Assembly: GCF_900199585.1 (NCBI RefSeq)
Contig: NZ_FZQY01000011.1
Coordinates: forward strand, 1 to 64,000
Direction: 5' to 3'
Origin: Helicobacter sp. 'house sparrow 1'
Lineage (GTDB): Bacteria > Campylobacterota > Campylobacteria > Campylobacterales > Helicobacteraceae
DNA: 64,000 nucleotides
The first letter of the stretch is position 1, and each line of letters starts with the position of its first letter. Shown piece by piece: positions 45,678 through 54,124 of this stretch. The position numbers were made by a program, and so were the translations under genes. The notes beneath the pieces were generated by a model that made no database searches, was not told the origin of the DNA, and worked only from the letters and a program-made list of their open reading frames with translations.

Positions 45678-47825
45678 CTAGTATTTTAGAAAAATTTCCT
45701 CTTTTTTTAGAGCAATTTTTATTACCGTCTTTTTGGTGATTTTTTCAAACAAAATAATTTCGCTAAGCTTTGCTTTGATATCATTTTGTATGATTTTTTC
45801 AATCTCTCTTGCCCCAAATTTAGGATTTAGAGCTTTTGAAGCAATAAAATCTAGAGCATTGCTTTGAATCTCAAGAATAAGATTTTTATCTTGAAGTTGT
45901 AAATTTAATTGATGGATGAATTTTTTTGTTATATTTTTATAATCTTGTAGGTTTAAACTATTAAAATGAATAATTCCATCCAATCTTCCTTGAAATTCTG
46001 GAGAAAAAAAGTTCCTAACTGCACGATCTTGTTTGTTGCTTTGGGAATTGTGGAATCCTAACGATAAGCTTTCTTGATTCCCGATATTGGATGTCATTAT
46101 TAGAATTACATTTTTAAAATCAGCCTTATTGCCTAAATTATCACTCAAGGTTGCATTATCCATTACTTGCAAAAAGAGGTTGAAAATATCATGATGGGCT
46201 TTTTCTAGCTCATCTAATAACAAAACACAATGAGGAGATTTTTTGATTAAATCTATAAGCAATCCCCCTTGTTCAAATCCAACATAGCCACTGGGAGCAC
46301 CAATGAGTTTTGAGACACTATGTGGTTCCATATACTCACTCATATCAATACGATGAAAGGCGATACCTAGAGCCTTTGCAATAGTTTGTGCTAGTGCTGT
46401 CTTTCCAACGCCACTAGGACCTACAAATAAGAAGCTCCCTATTGGTTTATAAGGCGTGTTAAGTCCTGCTTTATTAATTTTTATCACTGTGGTAACTTTT
46501 TTAATCGCTTCATCTTGAGAAAAAATTTCTCTCCTAAGGGTATTTTCTAGATTCTTAATAGAGACTTTTTCATCAGAATCTAGAGTTTCTTTTGGAATAT
46601 TGATAAAGCGAGAGAGTGTTTCTTGGACTTGTTTTTTCCCTATAGTGCGTTTTCTATTTTTTAGATTCACGCCTGCTTCATCTAATAAATCTAAGGCTTT
46701 ATCAGGTAAAAATTTATCGTTGATGTAATAGTGTGATAGATCCACACAAGCTTTAATCGCATCTTTTGTATAGCTTACATTATGGTGTTTCTCATAAAGA
46801 GGTGCTAGTCTTGTGAGAATTTTATAGCAATCAGCAATACTAGGCTCTAATACTTCCACACTCATAAATCTTCTATTTAAGGCCTTATCTTTAGAAAAGT
46901 GTTTATACTCTTGATGGGTTGTAGCTCCAATGCACTTAAGGGATCCATTTACTAGAAGGGGTTTTAAAATATTTGCAGCATCCATATTGCTATTACCGCT
47001 TGAACCTGCACCAATTAACATATGAATTTCATCAATAAATAGTATGATGTTCTTTTTTTGATGAGCTTGATCTAAAACAGATTTTAAGCGTTTTTCAAAA
47101 TCACCTCTAAACTTACTTCCAGCAATCATACTTACAAGATCTAGGCTAAAAACTTCAAAATTTTTTAGTGCATCAACACAGGTTTGATTTACAATACTTA
47201 GTGCAATTCCCTCTGCAATAGCAGTTTTTCCAACACCTGCTTCACCTACTAAGATTGCATTATTTTTTTTTCGCTTACAAAGAATTTCACTTACGCGTAA
47301 TATTTCCTTATCTCTTCCGATTATGGGATCAATCTTTCCATCTCTTGCAAGATCATTGAGATTCTTTGCATACTGTGTTAGGGGGTCTTTTTGTTCTTTA
47401 AGATGGACAGAATCTTGTATTTTTACTTTTGTAATATCAAGAGTGGCAAGAATTTGTGCACTATAGCTTTTTTCTTCAAGTAGAATGAAAATAAAGAAGT
47501 CTTGGATTTCTATTCTTTTTTGACTGGAGCTATTAAAATGATTTACCATATTGATAAAAACTCTCTGTAACGCTGGAGTTTGATGTGGAATTGCATTACT
47601 GGGAGATTTTTCTTTAGGAAGATATTTTAAAAGATAGTTTGTGATATTCTCTTGGGTTGATGAGATATCCAAGCCACAGTCTTGAAGTATTTTATTTGCC
47701 TGATCATCAAGTAGAGAAGCCAAAAATATATGTTCAATGGTTAGGATATTGTGCTTCATTTCTCTTGCAATATTAACAGCTTGGTTGATAATGCTTGAGA
47801 AATGAGGACTTAATAGATTTTGCAT
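45678..47825 (-). CDS. clpA: ATP-dependent Clp protease ATPase ClpA
   Basis: Hexameric unfoldase that feeds proteins to ClpP. Clp N-domain repeats (about 1-140), then two AAA modules: Walker A GEAGVGKT (about 195-202) with Walker B FIDEIHML, and Walker A GPSGVGKT (about 467-474) with LLLDELEKAH. The C-terminal module carries the IGLF-like ClpP loop in a divergent form (SLGFHNSQ near 580). 715 residues. Nine bases after clpS, its adaptor, as in H. pylori. Confidence 0.95.
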   Translation of the reverse strand: MQNLLSPHFSSIINQAVNIAREMKHNILTIEHIFLASLLDDQANKILQDCGLDISSTQENITNYLLKYLPKEKSPSNAIPHQTPALQRVFINMVNHFNSSSQKRIEIQDFFIFILLEEKSYSAQILATLDITKVKIQDSVHLKEQKDPLTQYAKNLNDLARDGKIDPIIGRDKEILRVSEILCKRKKNNAILVGEAGVGKTAIAEGIALSIVNQTCVDALKNFEVFSLDLVSMIAGSKFRGDFEKRLKSVLDQAHQKKNIILFIDEIHMLIGAGSSGNSNMDAANILKPLLVNGSLKCIGATTHQEYKHFSKDKALNRRFMSVEVLEPSIADCYKILTRLAPLYEKHHNVSYTKDAIKACVDLSHYYINDKFLPDKALDLLDEAGVNLKNRKRTIGKKQVQETLSRFINIPKETLDSDEKVSIKNLENTLRREIFSQDEAIKKVTTVIKINKAGLNTPYKPIGSFLFVGPSGVGKTALAQTIAKALGIAFHRIDMSEYMEPHSVSKLIGAPSGYVGFEQGGLLIDLIKKSPHCVLLLDELEKAHHDIFNLFLQVMDNATLSDNLGNKADFKNVILIMTSNIGNQESLSLGFHNSQSNKQDRAVRNFFSPEFQGRLDGIIHFNSLNLQDYKNITKKFIHQLNLQLQDKNLILEIQSNALDFIASKALNPKFGAREIEKIIQNDIKAKLSEIILFEKITKKTVIKIALKKEEIFLKY

Positions 47826-47834
47826 TGAAGACCT

Positions 47835-48131
47835 TTATAAGTCTTTGAGTGTAAATTGCAATGGATAATCATTTGATCTAGCCTTTTGCTCCGCAAGATG
47901 GAGCTTTAGTTCTGCAATATCATAGGGATAGGTTCCACAAATTCCACTTCCATTATTATGGACACTTAGCATTGTCTGATTTGCTTGATTATAACCTTGA
48001 TCAAAGATCTGGATTAAAATTTCAACAACAAAATCCATAGGTGTATAATCATCATTTAACATAATCACTTGTGCCATATTTGGGGTTTGAAGAAAGGTTT
48101 TTATATCTTGTTGTATTTGTTCTTGAGACAT
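47835..48131 (-). CDS. clpS: ATP-dependent Clp protease adaptor ClpS
   Basis: Binds N-degron substrates and hands them to ClpA. 98 residues with a flexible N terminus and the ClpS core: VIMLNDDYTPMDFVVEIL (N-degron pocket residues), then HNNGSGICGTYPYDIAELK. The usual VH...G motif is HNNGSGI here. Its start overlaps the upstream gene by one base. Confidence 0.95.
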   Translation of the reverse strand: MSQEQIQQDIKTFLQTPNMAQVIMLNDDYTPMDFVVEILIQIFDQGYNQANQTMLSVHNNGSGICGTYPYDIAELKLHLAEQKARSNDYPLQFTLKDL

Positions 48132-48547
48132 TAGAGTAATCCTGCACGAATTTCTACAATTTGATTAATTTGATTTTTCATATTAGGGTTAAGCCTTGTA
48201 AGATCTGTTTGAACCCTTAAGATGATTTGAGCATTAGTATTTTGATGCAAACATACAGCTTTTAAAAAATCTATTTTTTGCATATTTGTAGGACTCATTG
48301 AATGATAGTGTTTGAAAAACAAGTCAATATTTTGCCGTAAATCTTCTTGTGTGCTATAAGAGGATTTTAGCGAAGAGATAATAACTTCAGGAGAAGTAGC
48401 AATAGTCTTTGAGTCTTTTGTATTCTGTTTGGGTCGGTATAATAAAACAAAGGTGATGATTGCAATAAGGATCACTCCTCCAAAGCAAAATAATATAAAA
48501 AATAATTCAGGGGTCAAGACTGCACCTTGCTTCTTAAAATCTTTCAA
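48131..48547 (-). CDS. Single-pass membrane protein of unknown function
   Basis: 138 residues: one membrane segment (about 13-36, LFFILFCFGGVILIAIITFVL) followed by a soluble, mostly helical domain of about 100 residues with no motif I know. From memory a small protein occupies this position before clpS-clpA in H. pylori (HP0031). One-base overlap with clpS implies coupled translation. Divergent from lysA. Confidence 0.6.
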   Translation of the reverse strand: MKDFKKQGAVLTPELFFILFCFGGVILIAIITFVLLYRPKQNTKDSKTIATSPEVIISSLKSSYSTQEDLRQNIDLFFKHYHSMSPTNMQKIDFLKAVCLHQNTNAQIILRVQTDLTRLNPNMKNQINQIVEIRAGLL

Positions 48548-48556
48548 AATTTAAGA

Positions 48557-48562
48557 TAAAAT
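48557..48562 (+). promoter_or_regulatory. Possible -10 box of lysA
   Basis: TAAAAT within GATAAAATTATACC, 40 bases before the lysA ATG, in the 55-base gap between divergent genes. Confidence 0.35.
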
Positions 48563-48602
48563 TATACCAACAATAAGTATATCAAGTTGTCTTGAGGAAA
48601 AA

Positions 48603-49826
48603 ATGATTGATTTTTATGAGTTAGTAAAAAGATACCAAACCCCTCTTTATGTATATGACTTACAAAAGATTAGGGAAAAATTTAAAGAATATAAAACTTC
48701 ATTTAGTGGAAGAAAGTCCCTTATTTGCTACGCACTTAAGGCAAACTCTAATCTTTCAATAGTTAATGAAATTGCAAAACTTGAGGGTGGGGCTGATTGC
48801 GTGTCAATTGGTGAGGTAAAAAGAGCTATTTTAGCTGGAATTAAACCCTATAGGATTATTTTTAGTGGAGTGGGCAAGAGTGATGATGAAATAAAAGAAG
48901 CTTTAAATCTTAATATCTTATTTATTAATACAGAATCTTATCAAGAGCTCTTAAGAATTGAGATGATTGCTAAAGATTTAAAAAGAAGCGCAAGAATTTC
49001 TATTAGAGTTAATCCAAATATTGACCCAAAAACACATCCTTATATTTCTACAGGCTTGAGTGAAAATAAGTTTGGAGTTGAGATTGAGGAAGCAAAAAAG
49101 ATGTATCTTTATGCGCACAAATCAGAGTTTCTTCAACCTATTGGAATCCACTTTCACATAGGCTCGCAACTTACAGAACTAGATCCTATTATCCAATCTA
49201 CTCAAAAGATTGCAGATTTTGCAAGAAGCTTGCTTGCATTGGGAATTGAGATTAAATTTTTTGATGTTGGCGGGGGTATTGGTATTTGTTATAAAGATGA
49301 AGAAACTATCAATTTATATGATTATGCACAAGGAATCTTATCCAAGCTTAATGGGCTTGATTTTACGATCATTTGCGAGCCTGGAAGGTCGATTGTTGGA
49401 GAGAGCGGTTATTTTGTAACAAAAGTGTTGTATGAAAAACACACACAAAATAAGCGATTTGTAATTGTGGATGGGGCAATGAATGATCTTTTAAGACCTA
49501 GTTTATATGGGGCTTTTCATCGGGCTAGAGTTCTAGATAAAAAGATGGAAAATGTTAGTAGGGCAGATGTTGTGGGCCCAATCTGTGAGAGTGGAGATTT
49601 TTTAGCAAAAGATATAGAGCTTCCAGAAATGCAAACAGGGGATTGTATTGTTTTTGAAAATGCAGGAGCCTATGGTTATTCTATGAGTAGTAATTACAAT
49701 ACAAGGGCTAGAAGTGCAGAAGTTGGGGTTGATCATGATAAGATTTTGCTACTTAAAAATAGAGAAAAATTTGAAGATATGATTGCAGATGAGCTTGAGA
49801 ATCTAAGGTTTAATTATGAATCATGA
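48603..49826 (+). CDS. lysA: Diaminopimelate decarboxylase
   Basis: Last step of lysine synthesis: decarboxylates meso-diaminopimelate. PLP enzyme of the alanine-racemase fold; the PLP lysine is K46 in CYALKANSN, and HFHIGSQ, DVGGGIGI and CEPGRSIVG are family motifs. The C-terminal domain has CESGDFLAKD (active-site cysteine) and ENAGAYGYSMSSNYN. 407 residues. Its end overlaps pheA by 11 bases. Confidence 0.96.
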   Translation: MIDFYELVKRYQTPLYVYDLQKIREKFKEYKTSFSGRKSLICYALKANSNLSIVNEIAKLEGGADCVSIGEVKRAILAGIKPYRIIFSGVGKSDDEIKEALNLNILFINTESYQELLRIEMIAKDLKRSARISIRVNPNIDPKTHPYISTGLSENKFGVEIEEAKKMYLYAHKSEFLQPIGIHFHIGSQLTELDPIIQSTQKIADFARSLLALGIEIKFFDVGGGIGICYKDEETINLYDYAQGILSKLNGLDFTIICEPGRSIVGESGYFVTKVLYEKHTQNKRFVIVDGAMNDLLRPSLYGAFHRARVLDKKMENVSRADVVGPICESGDFLAKDIELPEMQTGDCIVFENAGAYGYSMSSNYNTRARSAEVGVDHDKILLLKNREKFEDMIADELENLRFNYES

Positions 49827-50877
49827 GATCTCAATACTAAGAGAAGAAATTGATAAAATTGATGATGATATTCTTGCTTTGCTTGAAAAAAGAATGGAGT
49901 GTGCCCAGAACATTGGTAGGATTAAGGCTTTACAAAATAGCACAATTTATGTTCCAGAAAGAGAAAAATCCATCCTTCTTAGATTGCAACAAAAAAACAC
50001 GAGGTTTTTAAGTCCTCAAGCAATCCAAACAATTTATCAAGAAATTTTTGCAGTTTCTAGGAGTTTAGAGTCTCTAGAAAAGGTTGCTTTTTTAGGATCT
50101 ATTGGGGATTTTGCTCATCAGGCTTTGGAAAAAAGATTTAAAGTGACAAATAATTGTTTGGCAATGAATAACATAGAATCCGTTTTTGAAGCATTAAAAT
50201 CCCAAAGAGTAAAATATGGATTAATACCTCTAGAGAGTCAAGATGGTATAACTGGGGAGAGTATTAAATTATTACTGCAGAATAATTTTAAAATCATTGC
50301 TGAAATTTTTTTACCTACACATTATTGTCTTATGGGTGATATGGATAATTTACAAGAGATTAAAAAGATTTATTCTAAAGATAATGCTTTTAAGCAATGC
50401 AAAAAATTTTTACAATCACATCATCTAGACTTGGTTCAAAAAGTTTCTGTGGATACTTTTTCTAAGGCAGGCTATCTTGTCTCAGGAGAAAAGAATACGG
50501 TTGCTATTTGTCCAAAGATTACGGCAAAATATTGCAATATTCCAGTGATACTTGAAGATATTGAAGATTCTTGTAATGAAGAGCGGTTTATAATTGTGAG
50601 TGATTTTTCCAATCAATCAACAAGCAATGATAAAACCTCTGTTTTTGTAGTATGTGAGAATCAGGATAAAACAGAGAATTTATTAAAATTGTTGAGTGAT
50701 TTTAGTAAATATCAAATCAATATCACATCAATTGCCTTAAAAAGAATTGATATGGATTTTAAAACTGGTTTTTATATTGATTTTGATGGACATTATGATG
50801 ATTTTAATGTTCAAAAATTATTTAAAGAAAGCCAAATGCAAATAAAGTGGTTAGGTAGTTATATAAAGGAGAAATAG
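49816..50877 (+). CDS. pheA: Chorismate mutase/prephenate dehydratase PheA, with eroded dehydratase motifs
   Basis: Phenylalanine branch enzyme. The N-terminal AroQ chorismate mutase (about 1-88) looks intact, with R9, R26, K37 and R49 in the expected places. The prephenate dehydratase (about 89-265) is recognisable but lacks usual motifs: ENS...G is LESQDG (139-144) and the catalytic TRF is ERF (256-258, preceded by NE). The ACT domain (272-350) lacks ESRP (ALKR at 307-310) and GALV. Length and end (WLGSYI) match the Campylobacter protein as I remember it. Either the dehydratase has changed or it is failing. Coupled with lysA. Confidence 0.8.
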   Translation: MNHEISILREEIDKIDDDILALLEKRMECAQNIGRIKALQNSTIYVPEREKSILLRLQQKNTRFLSPQAIQTIYQEIFAVSRSLESLEKVAFLGSIGDFAHQALEKRFKVTNNCLAMNNIESVFEALKSQRVKYGLIPLESQDGITGESIKLLLQNNFKIIAEIFLPTHYCLMGDMDNLQEIKKIYSKDNAFKQCKKFLQSHHLDLVQKVSVDTFSKAGYLVSGEKNTVAICPKITAKYCNIPVILEDIEDSCNEERFIIVSDFSNQSTSNDKTSVFVVCENQDKTENLLKLLSDFSKYQINITSIALKRIDMDFKTGFYIDFDGHYDDFNVQKLFKESQMQIKWLGSYIKEK

Positions 50878-51774
50878 ATGTTGAATTTTAAGGAGATTGA
50901 GTTAGAAGACCAAGAGATTATCCAAAAGTTTTTACAAGAAGATGAATTTAAAATCTCTGATATTAGCTTTGTTAATTTGTTTCTTTGGAGAAAAGCTCGA
51001 AGGATTGCATATGCAATTTTTAGAGATTGTTTGATTATCCAAACAACTTATAAAAATCAGAATCCTTTTTATTTTTTTCCAATAGGTAAGGGTGATAAAC
51101 TTGAAGCTATTAAGATATTAGTAGAGTTTTGCAAAGCAAGAAGTGAGGTTTTAGAATTTCATTCTTTAGAGCAAACATCTGTGGATTTTTTGAAGAAATT
51201 TTTTGGAGAAGCATTTATTTTTACACTAAATAGAGATAGAAGCGACTATGTTTATAGCATTGAGGAGTTGATCTCTTTGAGTGGAAGAAAGTATCACAAG
51301 AAGAAGAATCACCTGAATAGATTTTTGCAAACTTATCCAAATTTTACTTTTGAAAGAATTGATGAGAAAAATACAAATGAGCTTCTAGAGGTTTGGAAAC
51401 AGTGGTTTGAGATACAAGAAAATCCATCTATTGGATTGATCAATGAAAATATTGGGATCATTGAAGTTTTAAAGAACTGGGGAGAGTTAGAAGTTAGTGG
51501 AGGGTTAATTCGAGTGAATAATAAGATTATTGCTTTTAGCTTTGGAGAAGTTGTTAGCAAAGAGATGGCGGTGATTCATATTGAAAAAGCAGATTCTAAT
51601 TTTCATGGAGCTTATCAAATCATTAATCAGCAATTATTGGCAAATATTTTCTCTCATATAAAATACGCAAATAGGGAGGAGGATTTAGGGATTGAAGGCT
51701 TAAGAAGAGCAAAGATGAGTTACAATCCTGTCTTTTTGGTTGAAAAATACGAAGCAAGTCTCAATCAGAGATAA
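50878..51774 (+). CDS. DUF2156 (phosphatidylglycerol lysyltransferase C-terminal-like) protein
   Basis: 298 residues of a double-GNAT-like fold; the pattern FVNLFLWRKARRIAYAIFRDCLIIQ and GRKYHKKKNHLNRFLQTYPNF is that of DUF2156, the soluble acyltransferase half of MprF, here without the membrane part. In MprF this half adds lysine from Lys-tRNA to phosphatidylglycerol; stand-alone DUF2156 proteins have no firm function. GHxxxE-like pattern EVVSKEMAVIHIEKADSNFHGAYQIINQQ sits near 225-252. One base after pheA. Confidence 0.75.
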   Translation: MLNFKEIELEDQEIIQKFLQEDEFKISDISFVNLFLWRKARRIAYAIFRDCLIIQTTYKNQNPFYFFPIGKGDKLEAIKILVEFCKARSEVLEFHSLEQTSVDFLKKFFGEAFIFTLNRDRSDYVYSIEELISLSGRKYHKKKNHLNRFLQTYPNFTFERIDEKNTNELLEVWKQWFEIQENPSIGLINENIGIIEVLKNWGELEVSGGLIRVNNKIIAFSFGEVVSKEMAVIHIEKADSNFHGAYQIINQQLLANIFSHIKYANREEDLGIEGLRRAKMSYNPVFLVEKYEASLNQR

Positions 51775-51812
51775 ACATATCTACTGATGTATAAAAATCA
51801 GTAGATATGTTT
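51773..51812. terminator. Strong bidirectional terminator hairpin
   Basis: A perfect 16-bp stem: arm AAACATATCTACTGAT (51773-51788), 8-base loop, arm 51797-51812. The plus strand continues with TT. It lies between the convergent DUF2156 and transporter genes; the left arm begins at the DUF2156 stop. The A run at the left gives a T tail on the minus strand, so it can end both transcripts. Confidence 0.85.
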
Positions 51813-51822
51813 TTAAATCTTC

Positions 51823-53154
51823 TTAATCCTTAATAAAGATATTATAAATCAGTATCACAATGATTGTGACAGGCGCTAGATATCTCAATGAGAATAACCA
51901 GATATTGAAAGCAAAATCATTAAAATAATGCTGTGTAAAATCTCTTAAAGTATTCTTATTAAGAACCCATCCTACAAATATACAAGATGCTAAACCACCT
52001 AGTGTAAGTAAGATATTTGCACTAATCCAATCTGTCCAATCAAATAAACTTTTCCCCATAATAGAGAGATGATTATTAGGATTTAAAGAAAAGAGTAGAA
52101 CAATTCCAACTATAAAAATTATTGCAGAAAGAATACAAGTTGCACTAATGCGGTTAAGACTTGTTTTCTCTTCTAACCATTTTACAGAAGGTTCAAGTAA
52201 AGAAACTGTACTTGAGATTCCAGCAAAAGCAAGACCTATCATAAATAATAAACAAATAATATTTCCTGCTAATCCCATTTCCTTAAACACTAAAGGTAGT
52301 GTGATAAAAATTAATCCAGCACCTCCTGATGGTTCTGCATTATGTTCAAAAACAAAAGTAAAAATCATTACTCCAGCAATCAAAGAGATAACGATGCCAG
52401 GGATTACAACCCACATTGCACTTGAAAAGAGATTTTGCTTTTCATCTGTTGTGGCAGCATAGGTAATAATAATGCAAAGTCCAATAGATAAGGAATAAAA
52501 TGATTGCCCCAATGCATCAATTAAAACTTTAGATGTAATCTTGCTAAAATCAAAATTAAACATAAAATACAAGCCTTGTCCAAAAGAAGGCAAAGTCATT
52601 GCATAAAATAAAAGCCCAATAAAAATGATAAATAACAAGGGCATTAGAACAAAATTTAAGCTTTCAATTCCACTTTTAATACCTCTAGCAACAAAATAAG
52701 CAGTAATTGCAACAATGCTAAAAAGACAAACAATCTGGGCTAGGGTATTTTGCATCAATAATCCCTCAAATAAATTTTGAGATTCCTCTAAGCTAGAAGG
52801 TAAATTAAAACTCAGCATTACAAGATAATAGATTACCCAGCCTAAGACTATGCAATAATATGTCAGAATCACAGGACCTGAAATAATGAAAAAACCTGCC
52901 CATTTCCACTTTTTAGATTGTGTTGGGTCTAATACATTAAAAGAATCTTGAACATTTTTTTTACCCCTATTGCCTATGATCATTTCTGCAATAATAAGAG
53001 AAATGCCAATAATAAAGGTAATAGCTAAATAAAGTAATACAAAAGCCCCACCACCACTAGTTCCAGTAACATAGGGAAAACGCCAAATATGGCCCAACCC
53101 TATAGAGCTTCCTAATGTCGCCAGTATAAAACCAAATTTAGAAAAATTATTCAT
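51823..53154 (-). CDS. Sodium-dependent transporter, NSS (SNF) family
   Basis: Inner-membrane Na+-coupled symporter of the LeuT family, probably for an amino acid. The N-terminal signature GSSIGLGHIWRFPY (about 16-29, the unwound TM1 with Na+ and substrate sites), TGTSGGGAFVLLYLA, and 11-12 hydrophobic segments are visible. 443 residues, shorter than LeuT-type (about 510). From memory H. pylori has tandem copies near ybgC (HP0497/HP0498); here there is one. Substrate unknown. Confidence 0.88.
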   Translation of the reverse strand: MNNFSKFGFILATLGSSIGLGHIWRFPYVTGTSGGGAFVLLYLAITFIIGISLIIAEMIIGNRGKKNVQDSFNVLDPTQSKKWKWAGFFIISGPVILTYYCIVLGWVIYYLVMLSFNLPSSLEESQNLFEGLLMQNTLAQIVCLFSIVAITAYFVARGIKSGIESLNFVLMPLLFIIFIGLLFYAMTLPSFGQGLYFMFNFDFSKITSKVLIDALGQSFYSLSIGLCIIITYAATTDEKQNLFSSAMWVVIPGIVISLIAGVMIFTFVFEHNAEPSGGAGLIFITLPLVFKEMGLAGNIICLLFMIGLAFAGISSTVSLLEPSVKWLEEKTSLNRISATCILSAIIFIVGIVLLFSLNPNNHLSIMGKSLFDWTDWISANILLTLGGLASCIFVGWVLNKNTLRDFTQHYFNDFAFNIWLFSLRYLAPVTIIVILIYNIFIKD

Positions 53155-53319
53155 AATTCAAAGTATCCTTATTTCTATGTATTTTACAGCTATATATGTA
53201 GAACCTAGAGTCTTGTTTAAGCATCATGTTAAACCTAAGATTCTATCAAAAAAAAGTTTTAAGGTGCATAAAAATGTTGATTTTTACTAATAAATGGCAA
53301 AAATTGTTACTATCATCAG

Positions 53320-53325
53320 TATAAT
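53320..53325 (+). promoter_or_regulatory. -10 box of the ybgC gene
   Basis: A perfect TATAAT 36 bases before the ybgC ATG (53361), in the 206-base gap between divergent genes. Confidence 0.5.
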
Positions 53326-53360
53326 TGCATAAGAGAATTTTGTGGAGAAAATGGTAGGAT

Positions 53361-53759
53361 ATGGACTTTAGAATTTATTATGAAGATACAGATTGTAGCG
53401 GTATTGTCTATCATGGTAGCTACTTTAAATTTTGTGAAAGAGCTAGGAGTGAGCTTTTTTTTCAAAAGATGTTGTCCCCACAAAATCAAGACGGTTTTTT
53501 TGTTGTAACAGATATTGAAGCAAAATTTTTAAACAGTGCTAAGCTTGGTGATCTAATCCAAGTAAAATCAAAGATCCTAGCAATAAAGAAGGTTTCTTTA
53601 TTGCTAGAACAAAAGGTTTTTTTAATTCGAGATAGCAGTGGTTTTGATGATATAAAAGAGCTTTTTAAAATGAATGTGCAACTTGCATTTTTAGATTCTA
53701 TTACAAAAAAACCCAAAAAAATGCCACAATATTTTTTGGAGGTAGTAAATGGAGGCTGA
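53361..53759 (+). CDS. ybgC: YbgC-family acyl-CoA thioesterase
   Basis: Hot-dog fold thioesterase. The active-site segment YYEDTDCSGIVYHGSYFKF with D11 and H19-type positions and FCERARSE (ligand helix) is diagnostic. 132 residues, the usual size. H. pylori YbgC (HP0496) is reported to act on long-chain acyl-CoA. Its end overlaps the following DUF493 gene by 11 bases. Confidence 0.9.
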   Translation: MDFRIYYEDTDCSGIVYHGSYFKFCERARSELFFQKMLSPQNQDGFFVVTDIEAKFLNSAKLGDLIQVKSKILAIKKVSLLLEQKVFLIRDSSGFDDIKELFKMNVQLAFLDSITKKPKKMPQYFLEVVNGG

Positions 53760-53991
53760 GATTAAATACCCATGTAAATGGGAGTATAGGATTATAGGAG
53801 ATGATGAGGATAGAATCAAAGGAGCTGTTTTTGAAGTAGTAGATAAAGAATATCAATTAAGTAAGAAAAACACTTCCGCAAAAGGAAACTATGTCTCAAT
53901 GCACCTGATTGTGGAAGTAGAAAATGAACAAATGCGTAATGAAATTTTTCAAAAGTTGCAAAAATTACCATTCATTAAGATGGTTATTTAG
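53749..53991 (+). CDS. DUF493 family protein (HP0495/YbeD-like)
   Basis: 80 residues with the ferredoxin-like ACT-type pattern of DUF493: YPCKWEYRIIGDDEDRIK at the start and VSMHLIVEVENEQMRNEIFQKLQKLPFIKMVI at the end. In E. coli YbeD has a regulatory-looking fold, but no firm function; the H. pylori HP0495 structure shows the same fold. Coupled to ybgC by overlap. A hairpin follows immediately after its stop. Confidence 0.82.
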   Translation: MEAEIKYPCKWEYRIIGDDEDRIKGAVFEVVDKEYQLSKKNTSAKGNYVSMHLIVEVENEQMRNEIFQKLQKLPFIKMVI

Positions 53992-53992
53992 T

Positions 53993-54023
53993 GTTACAAA
54001 AAGTAATGGTATCTTTTTGTAAC
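53993..54023. terminator. Hairpin after the DUF493 gene
   Basis: GTTACAAAAAG (53993-54003) and CTTTTTGTAAC (54013-54023) make a perfect 11-bp stem with a 9-base loop two bases after the stop codon. There is no T run after the stem, so a factor-independent terminator is not certain; it may also protect the message end. Confidence 0.5.
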
Positions 54024-54056
54024 CGCGATTCTAAGCATTTTAGATGACGCAATTGA

Positions 54057-54062
54057 TATAAT
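54057..54062 (+). promoter_or_regulatory. -10 box of the alanine/sodium symporter gene
   Basis: TATAAT within TTGATATAATT, 62 bases before the symporter ATG (54125). A perfect palindrome starts immediately downstream. Confidence 0.6.
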
Positions 54063-54076
54063 TTACAGTTCTGTAA
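54063..54076. promoter_or_regulatory. Palindrome at the symporter transcription start
   Basis: TTACAG TT CTGTAA, a perfect 6-bp inverted repeat with 2-base centre, directly after the -10 box and so over the expected start site. A repressor dimer bound here would block the promoter. Confidence 0.45.
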
Positions 54077-54082
54077 TGTGTC

Positions 54083-54110
54083 TTTAGGACTAGGTTTATC
54101 CTAAATTTTT
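54083..54110 (+). promoter_or_regulatory. Terminator-like leader hairpin before the symporter
   Basis: TTTAGGA (54083-54089), 9-base loop, TCCTAAA (54099-54105), then five T. It lies in the predicted 5' leader, 15 bases before the ATG and just ahead of the GGAGG ribosome binding site. A short intrinsic terminator or an RNA switch in this position could control expression; equally it may be chance. Confidence 0.5.
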
Positions 54111-54124
54111 GATGGAGGTCATTT

